Positions 6,967 to 10,406 of a DNA stretch of 10,406 nt are shown here, piece by piece; the stretch's first letter is position 1; each line of letters begins with the position of its first letter. Source of the DNA: Euperipatoides rowelli. Taxonomy: Eukaryota; Onychophora; Udeonychophora; Euonychophora; Peripatopsidae. The stretch is taken from assembly GCA_003024985.2 (NCBI GenBank), contig PXIH01S0000472.1. One strand, given 5' to 3'. The notes under the pieces are model-generated. The model saw only the letters and a list, made by a program, of their open reading frames with translations. It searched no databases and was not told where the DNA came from. The position numbers and the translations under genes are program-made.

Positions 6967-7668
6967 TAGGCAAACAAGTGAGTCTAGACAGTTTTGCATT
7001 GCATTGTGGTAAATCCAAGCTGTGCCATGCAACAGCGCCCCCTAGTTTTTACCTCATTTAAGGTTCAGGAGGGTGTTTCCATTTAACATAAATAAGTGCA
7101 CCATTTTGAAAAACAGTCTAAAGAATTCTGATTCTAGACAAACAAGTGCACCTGGGCAGTTTTGCATTGCATTGTGGTAAATCCAAGCTGTGCCATGCAA
7201 CAGCGCCCCCTAGATTTTACTTCAGCAAAGGTTCAGGAGAGTGTTTCCATGTAACCCAAATAAGTGCGCCATTTTGAAAAACAGTCTAAAGAATTCTGAT
7301 TCTAGACAAACAAGTGCATCTGGGCAGTTTTGCATTGCATTGTGGTAAATCCAAGTTGTGCCATGCAACAGCGCCCCCTAGTTTTTACCTCATCTATGCT
7401 TCAGGAGAGTTTCCATGTAACACAAATAAGTGCACCATTTTGTAAAACAATCTTTTAAAGAATTCTGATTCTAGACAAACAAGTGCACCTGGGCAGTTTT
7501 GCATTGCATTGTGGTATATCCAAGCTGTGCCATGCAACAGCGCCCCCTATTTACTTCATCTAAGGTTCAGGAGAGTGTTTCCATGTAACACAAATAAATG
7601 CACCATTTGAAAAACAATCTTTTAAAGTATTCTGATTCTAGACAAACAAGTGAGTCTGGACAGTTTTG
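6967..7668. repeat. Tandem array of a 168-bp unit, four copies plus a partial fifth
   Basis: The phrase CAAACAAGTG starts at 6971, 7139, 7307, 7476 and 7643, giving periods of 168, 168, 169 and 167. Each full unit contains GCATTGCATTGTGGTA, then TGCCATGCAACAGCGCCCCC, then a GGTTCAGGAG-like block (GCTTCAGGAG in the third copy), then AAATAAGTGCACCATTTTG or a close variant. The fifth copy stops within GGACAGTTTTGTGATCG. The first and last copies share GTGAGTCTGGACAG or GTGAGTCTAGACAG where the inner ones have GTGCACCTGGGCAG, a boundary-specific variant. Units are very similar to each other, implying recent amplification or homogenisation. The array is intronic. Confidence 0.95.
7033..7550 (-). 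promoter_or_regulatory. Four regularly spaced CTCF-core-like motifs
   Basis: CAGCGCCCCCTAG occurs at 7033-7045, 7201-7213 and 7369-7381, with CAGCGCCCCCTAT at 7538-7550. On the minus strand this reads CTAGGGGGCGCTG, the core of the bilaterian CTCF consensus (CCASYAGRKGGC class). The spacing is one repeat unit, close to a nucleosome repeat. This is a motif match only; the same string is common in some animal repeat families without proof of binding. Confidence 0.3.
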
Positions 7669-7794
7669 TGATCGTGAACGTGCCTGGCTAAAATTTATTG
7701 TTTTTTTTTTTATTACCGATGCAGCCGTGAGAGTTTACGTTAAGAGCACATATGCAGTTAACTTGGTTTTTAGGAATCCCGGCTCTTCATATAT

Positions 7795-8002
7795 ACATCT
7801 CTACCCACATATACATTTCTGTTGGGGCAAAACTGCAGAAGAAAGTTTTTTAATGCTTCAAAAAGCTTTTATGGATAGGCCATGAAGAAAACAAAAGTTT
7901 ATGAGTGGTTTTCTAGCTTCAGTCGAGGAGAAATGTCACGACGTTCAGCCGCATTCAGACCGACTGTCAACCAGCGGAACTGATGAAAATGTTCAAAAGT
8001 TA
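7795..8002 (+). pseudogene. Decayed mariner transposase N-terminal fragment (plus-strand arm)
   Basis: The plus strand reads IHFCWGKTAEESFLMLQKAF, then after a frame change MKKTKVYEWFSSFSRGEM, and after another change STSGTDENVQK. This is the order of the mariner/Mos1-type N-terminus: the first helix-turn-helix (GKTA-E-F-ML--AF), the linker, the K-VYEWF-RF--G segment and the (R)PSTSRTDENV motif. A stop and at least two frameshifts make it non-functional. The catalytic DD(D/E) domain is absent. It is cut off exactly where the inverted copy begins. Confidence 0.8.
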
Positions 8003-8200
8003 TGGTGACTATCGTCGAGGATCGCTTGTCTAACTTTTTGAACATTTTCATCAGTTTGGCTGGCTGACGGTCAGCCTGACCACGGCTGATCGTCGAGTGA
8101 CATTTCTGCACGATTGAAGCGAGAAAAACACTCGTAAACCTGTGTTTTCTTCACGGCCTCAATCCTCATCCTTAAAAGCCTTTTGTAATTCATGTTTTTT
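8003..8200 (-). pseudogene. Decayed mariner transposase N-terminal fragment (minus-strand arm)
   Basis: Read on the minus strand this gives LQKAFKDE, then (with frame changes) MKKTQVYECFSRFNRAEMS, DDQPWSG, then TDENVQKVRQAILDD. It is a second, independently diverged copy of the same mariner segment as 7795-8002, arranged head to head. The arms meet at GTTCAAAAGTTA (7991-8002) and TAACTTTTTGAA (8031-8042). The 28 bp between them continue this copy's coding sense (VRQAILDD), so it reaches slightly further into the transposase than the plus arm. No catalytic domain is present. Confidence 0.78.
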
Positions 8201-8512
8201 ATTAAAAAAAGTTGGTGTGTCAGTTTATCTCAAAACTTTCACATTATTGTAGATTTACTAAAATATAGCTCACTGCTATACTAATTTATTTTTTGCCACC
8301 CACATATATGAAAAAAAAACCAACACCATTCTCCTTGCAAAAAATAAAATACCCCCCTCCCCATGATCCCATCAAAAGAACAAACTACTAAGCTAGTTGT
8401 TTTTGTCATATAAATAGGGAGAAAAATCTACATGGCGTCTAAATAGAAAGTTTTTCATGACTTATTATGCCCAAGTACAATCAACAAAAAAAATATCCAC
8501 CCATTTACTAAC
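8201..8512. other. Intronic sequence left of exon 8513-8719, no gene seen
   Basis: AT-rich sequence with short C-rich patches (ACCCCCCTCCCC near 8351). No remainder of the mariner element, such as a terminal inverted repeat, could be identified. It ends at the GTTAGT donor of the exon. Confidence 0.5.
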
Positions 8513-8719
8513 CTGTACTTCACGATTCTTCAATTCTTGTTGCATCTGTTGGATGAGGGTATCTTTTTCTATTACAACGGCCTTCATTTGTTCTAACATA
8601 TCTGCATCTTGAAGAGATTTCTGTTTTTCTTCTTGTATCTGGACAATGTGTCTGGATTTTCTTTCTTCAATGAGCTGTTGGTTGTCATCTAAGATTTTCC
8701 GTAGATGTGATTGTTGGTT
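8513..8719 (-). CDS. Internal exon of a coiled-coil protein gene (first visible exon)
   Basis: This 207-nt exon has 69 whole codons, phase 0 at both ends. The acceptor is a long pyrimidine tract ending TTTCTAACAG right of 8719, and the donor GTTAGT is left of 8513. Only one frame is open. The peptide begins NQQSHLRKILDDNQQLIEER, contains IVQIQEEKQKSLQDADMLEQ and ends IQQMQQELKNREVQ. It is over half Gln, Glu, Lys, Leu and Ile, with no Pro, Gly, Trp or Cys, which is diagnostic of a long alpha-helical coiled coil. It joins in phase to 4640-4683 and then to 230-352. I do not recognise the orthologue; large golgin-like, centrosomal or vesicle-tethering proteins are all compatible. Upstream exons lie right of here, possibly beyond the window. 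Confidence 0.85.
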
Positions 8720-8747
8720 CTGTTAGAAAAAAAAAATTAAACAATCC

Positions 8748-8799
8748 AATTACATCATCAACAAATAATTACATCATCAACAAATAATTACATCATCAA
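8748..8799. repeat. 19-bp tandem repeat, 2.7 copies
   Basis: AATTACATCATCAACAAAT is repeated exactly at 8748-8766 and 8767-8785, with a partial third copy to 8799. It sits about 28 bp upstream (transcript sense) of the exon acceptor, so it spans the likely branch-point region. Copies are identical, suggesting recent slippage and possible length polymorphism. Confidence 0.95.
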
Positions 8800-9074
8800 A
8801 GTAGAATTTTCTTATCAAATGAACACTGAAAACTTAAAACCGTTAATTTTTTTTTCTTATTTATTTTTCCTCAAGCACAACATACAACACGGAAATGTCT
8901 ATGATTTCTGCTATTTTTCTCGATTAGTAACAGCACTCTGTGTTGGGGTCACACATGATTTTTGTACGGGGGAGGGAGGGGTATTTTCCTTGCACTTAAT
9001 GCATCTGCACGTTTGCTAATATTGTAGTTTGAGGAATAAAGTCACCGTATTATTTTATGTCTGACCTACTAAAC
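8800..9074. other. Sequence between the 19-bp repeat and the hAT-like end, no gene seen
   Basis: An open stretch at 8819-9019 has low-complexity Phe/Leu-rich content from T runs and no splice or family support, so I do not call it coding. A G-rich patch, ACGGGGGAGGGAGGGG, lies near 8967. Confidence 0.4.
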
Positions 9075-9165
9075 CAGTGTTTTCCAAACTGGGTGTCGGG
9101 ACACACTGGTGTGTCACTCATCAGTCAGTAAGACTGGGTTTGATCCCAGTTTAGAGCATTGGGTT
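9075..9165 (+). mobile_element. hAT-like transposon end with a tRNA T-arm-like segment
   Basis: CAGTGTTTTCCAAACTGGGT (from 9075) resembles the CAGTGGTTCCCAAACTGTGG-type terminal repeat of hAT elements (Charlie-like). It is followed by a stem GACACAC/GTGTGTC with a 2-nt loop (9100-9115). Just inside is ACTGGGTTTGATCCCAGT (9133-9150), a perfect 6-bp stem around a loop that matches an RNA polymerase III B box. I found no matching inverted terminus to the right, so the element is a solo or truncated end, or its other end is diverged. The putative 8-bp duplication TACTAAAC (9067-9074) is therefore unconfirmed. Confidence 0.45.
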
Positions 9166-9528
9166 TTACTGTGAGAATATTTCACAAAATCCCCAGGCTG
9201 CAGATATAGTTATCAAGACAAGGACAAAGTAATGCAAAGTAATATATTATTATTGCACCAAATAACAGTATAAGTAATGATTGCCTAGACTAGATATAAT
9301 CATAATTATAAGTACAGTATTGTAGCCGTTCCCCCCCCCCCTTTATTTATAGCCCATTCTTTTAAAACAATTTCAAATTAAATCTAAAAGTAAAACATAT
9401 CTATCTAATCTGGGAGAGAAAGGATTATGTGGCTTGTATTAACATAACATACCGTATATCTCCAAACATTGTATAAAAACTGTTCTTAATCCCCACGTGA
9501 AATGATTAGTTCTTTTAGAATAATATAG
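9166..9528. other. Non-coding AT-rich sequence with a C homopolymer
   Basis: No coding stretch is seen. It contains an 11-base C run (9331-9341) and a TATA-like TGTATAAAAACTG at about 9470-9482, some 50 bp before the candidate exon at 9529. Whether that TATA box is used is unknown. Confidence 0.5.
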
Positions 9529-9638
9529 AAAGCTACCGAACAGGAAGGTGTTGAACTATACGAAGAGATAAGAAGGAATGCCAACTGGACAGATAAAAGG
9601 ACTGTAATTACCGAGTTGTATGACTGGAACTTGTTCCT
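9529..9638 (+). CDS. Candidate exon of an unrecognised plus-strand gene or element
   Basis: This 110-nt stretch opens after an AG (ATATAG) and ends at a GTAACT donor-like site. Frame: KATEQEGVELYEEIRRNANW, then TDKRTVITELYDWNLF. The amino acid mix (charged, two Trp, a Tyr-Glu-Glu helix) looks like a real protein rather than AT-rich noise, and neither other plus frame nor the minus strand is open. It ends in phase 2; joined to 9720 it continues YTEWKRTYHDHDCERPLQPG and stops at 9793-9795. No ATG is present, so it would be internal. The family is not recognised; it may be a domesticated or decayed element fragment. Confidence 0.35.
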
Positions 9639-9719
9639 GTAACTTGCCCAATCACGGAATGCATAGTATAGAAATTGATCATACCGTTTTATATTTATTT
9701 AAATATTTACTCATTCCAG

Positions 9720-9904
9720 ATATACAGAGTGGAAACGAACGTACCACGACCACGATTGTGAAAGACCACTGCAGCCGGGACCAGGACAACAATAACCCTC
9801 CAGGAGTTGGACACCCATTACAGACTGCATCAGCCCATAACCATAATTTAATAGACACAATGACTGCAGTCAGTTCCCCCTATTTGGCGCGGCGAATATT
9901 GTAA
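9720..9904 (+). CDS. Candidate coding stretch, frame uncertain
   Basis: An acceptor-like TTTACTCATTCCAG precedes 9720, and base composition becomes markedly less AT-rich. Two frames are plausible. One continues from 9638 and ends at 9793-9795. The other reads DIQSGNERTTTTIVKDHC, includes NNNPPGVGHPLQ and runs to a stop at 9902-9904. The third frame is also open for part of the stretch. With all three frames open, the coding claim rests on composition and the acceptor only. No domain is recognised. Confidence 0.3.
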
Positions 9905-10221
9905 AATATATAGTCTTTACAAGTAACCCGTCTATTCTAGTTAGATATTTATTACTATCTTGTTTTAGTTCCATATTATAATATCACCACGGCATAGCCC
10001 ACTCGAGTATAAACATATTACCCCATATTTCATAATAATATTCAAAATATTAGAACCCTAAGGTGATAGTATTTCATAATATATGAGAGTGTGCCAACAC
10101 TAGCTAATTTGTAGTTGGGAAAAGTGGCAGTGATATTATAAGTTGCTAAACATGTTTATATGTAAGACATCTTACCCATCTGTAACTTGGTTGTTGGATA
10201 GTCCTCTCTGTATCTTTGCAG
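9905..10221. other. AT-rich spacer or intron between candidate exons
   Basis: No coding signal. TTTCATAATA-type phrases recur at about 10029 and 10072. A stem GTAAGA/TCTTAC near 10162 creates donor-like sites on both strands. It ends with a good polypyrimidine tract and CAG at 10221. Confidence 0.4.
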
Positions 10222-10340
10222 TGGAATTCACCCCAGAGTTATTTGCTAGGGACACAGGGGGAAGATCGAAGCTAGATGCCAGCTTTAATCTTATAATGGG
10301 CCTGAATCTTAGGAATAGGGGTGCAAGGGAACCGAGTTAA
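10222..10340 (+). CDS. Candidate terminal exon of an unrecognised plus-strand gene
   Basis: A strong acceptor (CTCTCTGTATCTTTGCAG, ending at 10221) is followed by two bases completing a codon and then 38 codons beginning EFTPELFARDTGGRSKLDAS and ending NRGAREPS, with a TAA at 10338-10340. The same frame is open upstream from an ATG at 10143, so an unspliced 65-residue ORF is an alternative. Composition is typical of coding sequence in an AT-rich genome (Gly, Arg, Asp, few Lys/Asn runs). The required entry phase could not be matched with certainty to 9720-9904. The product is unknown. Confidence 0.35.
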
Positions 10341-10406
10341 TAGTCGGTAACCGTAATAGCATTAGGTTCCCGAAGAGAACCGACTCAATATTTCTAAACC
10401 GAATAT

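Noticed and set aside
7598-7885. 95-codon open frame starting in the 168-bp array
   Set aside because: Only its last part (from about 7810) is meaningful, as decayed mariner transposase; the first two thirds are satellite and linker sequence. Reported as a mariner pseudogene instead.
7899-8111. 70-codon minus-strand open frame across the mariner foldback
   Set aside because: It crosses the junction of the two arms, and its frame does not match the mariner protein in either arm; it is a shadow.
8819-9019. 66-codon plus-strand open frame rich in Phe and Leu
   Set aside because: It arises largely from T homopolymers, with no family, splice or compositional support.
10174-10240. Possible minus-strand exon ending at a GTAAGA donor near 10173
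   Set aside because: The donor is half of a short palindrome (GTAAGACATCTTAC) that creates donor-like sites on both strands. The minus frames have no convincing acceptor, and the plus-strand reading with its strong acceptor at 10221 is better.
1-10406. CRISPR arrays, prokaryotic operons or defence loci
   Set aside because: The tandem repeats have 128- and 168-bp units without spacers, no bacterial-type genes or ribosome binding sites are present, and splice-bounded exons show a eukaryotic context.

Overview
This looks like an AT-rich nuclear window from an animal, most likely an invertebrate. There is no dense ORF packing and no Shine-Dalgarno/operon layout. Instead there are short exons bounded by GT-AG splice sites in matching phase, introns of about 4 kb, and debris of typical animal DNA transposons (mariner, piggyBac-like, pogo/Tigger-like, hAT-like). 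I cannot name the species from sequence alone.

The best-supported gene lies on the minus strand and is read right to left. Three exons (8513-8719, then 4640-4683, then 230-352) have compatible phases (0, then 2, then 2) and encode part of a charged, glutamine-rich coiled-coil protein. The first visible exon and the third are coiled coil, and a 44-nt exon between them encodes a polar Ser/Pro linker. Neither the start nor the stop of the gene is in the window. The two introns (353-4639 and 4684-8512) hold nearly all the repeats.

Layout from left to right: hAT-like terminus (1-139); exon (230-352); TTAA-flanked piggyBac-like MITE (484-1064); perfect hairpin (1270-1312); six-copy array with a unit of about 128 bp (about 1440-2175); tRNA-like SINE head overlapped by a perfect 25-bp-arm palindrome (2430-2514); compound 1.8-kb TTAA-flanked element with internal duplications (2675-4498); 44-nt exon (4640-4683); minus-strand LINE 3' tail (about 4998-5485) next to a plus-strand poly(A)-like end (5711-5759); pogo/Tigger-like MITE (6171-6306); 168-bp array carrying four copies of a CTCF-core-like motif (6967-7668); head-to-head inverted pair of decayed mariner transposase fragments (about 7795-8200); exon (8513-8719); second hAT-like terminus (9075 onward). 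The last 0.9 kb is less AT-rich and has coding-like plus-strand stretches with plausible splice sites that I do not recognise.

I see no clear evidence of a new enzymatic or defence system. The most unusual signals are structural: the regularly spaced CTCF-like array, the mariner foldback, two very clean hairpins and the compound TTAA element.
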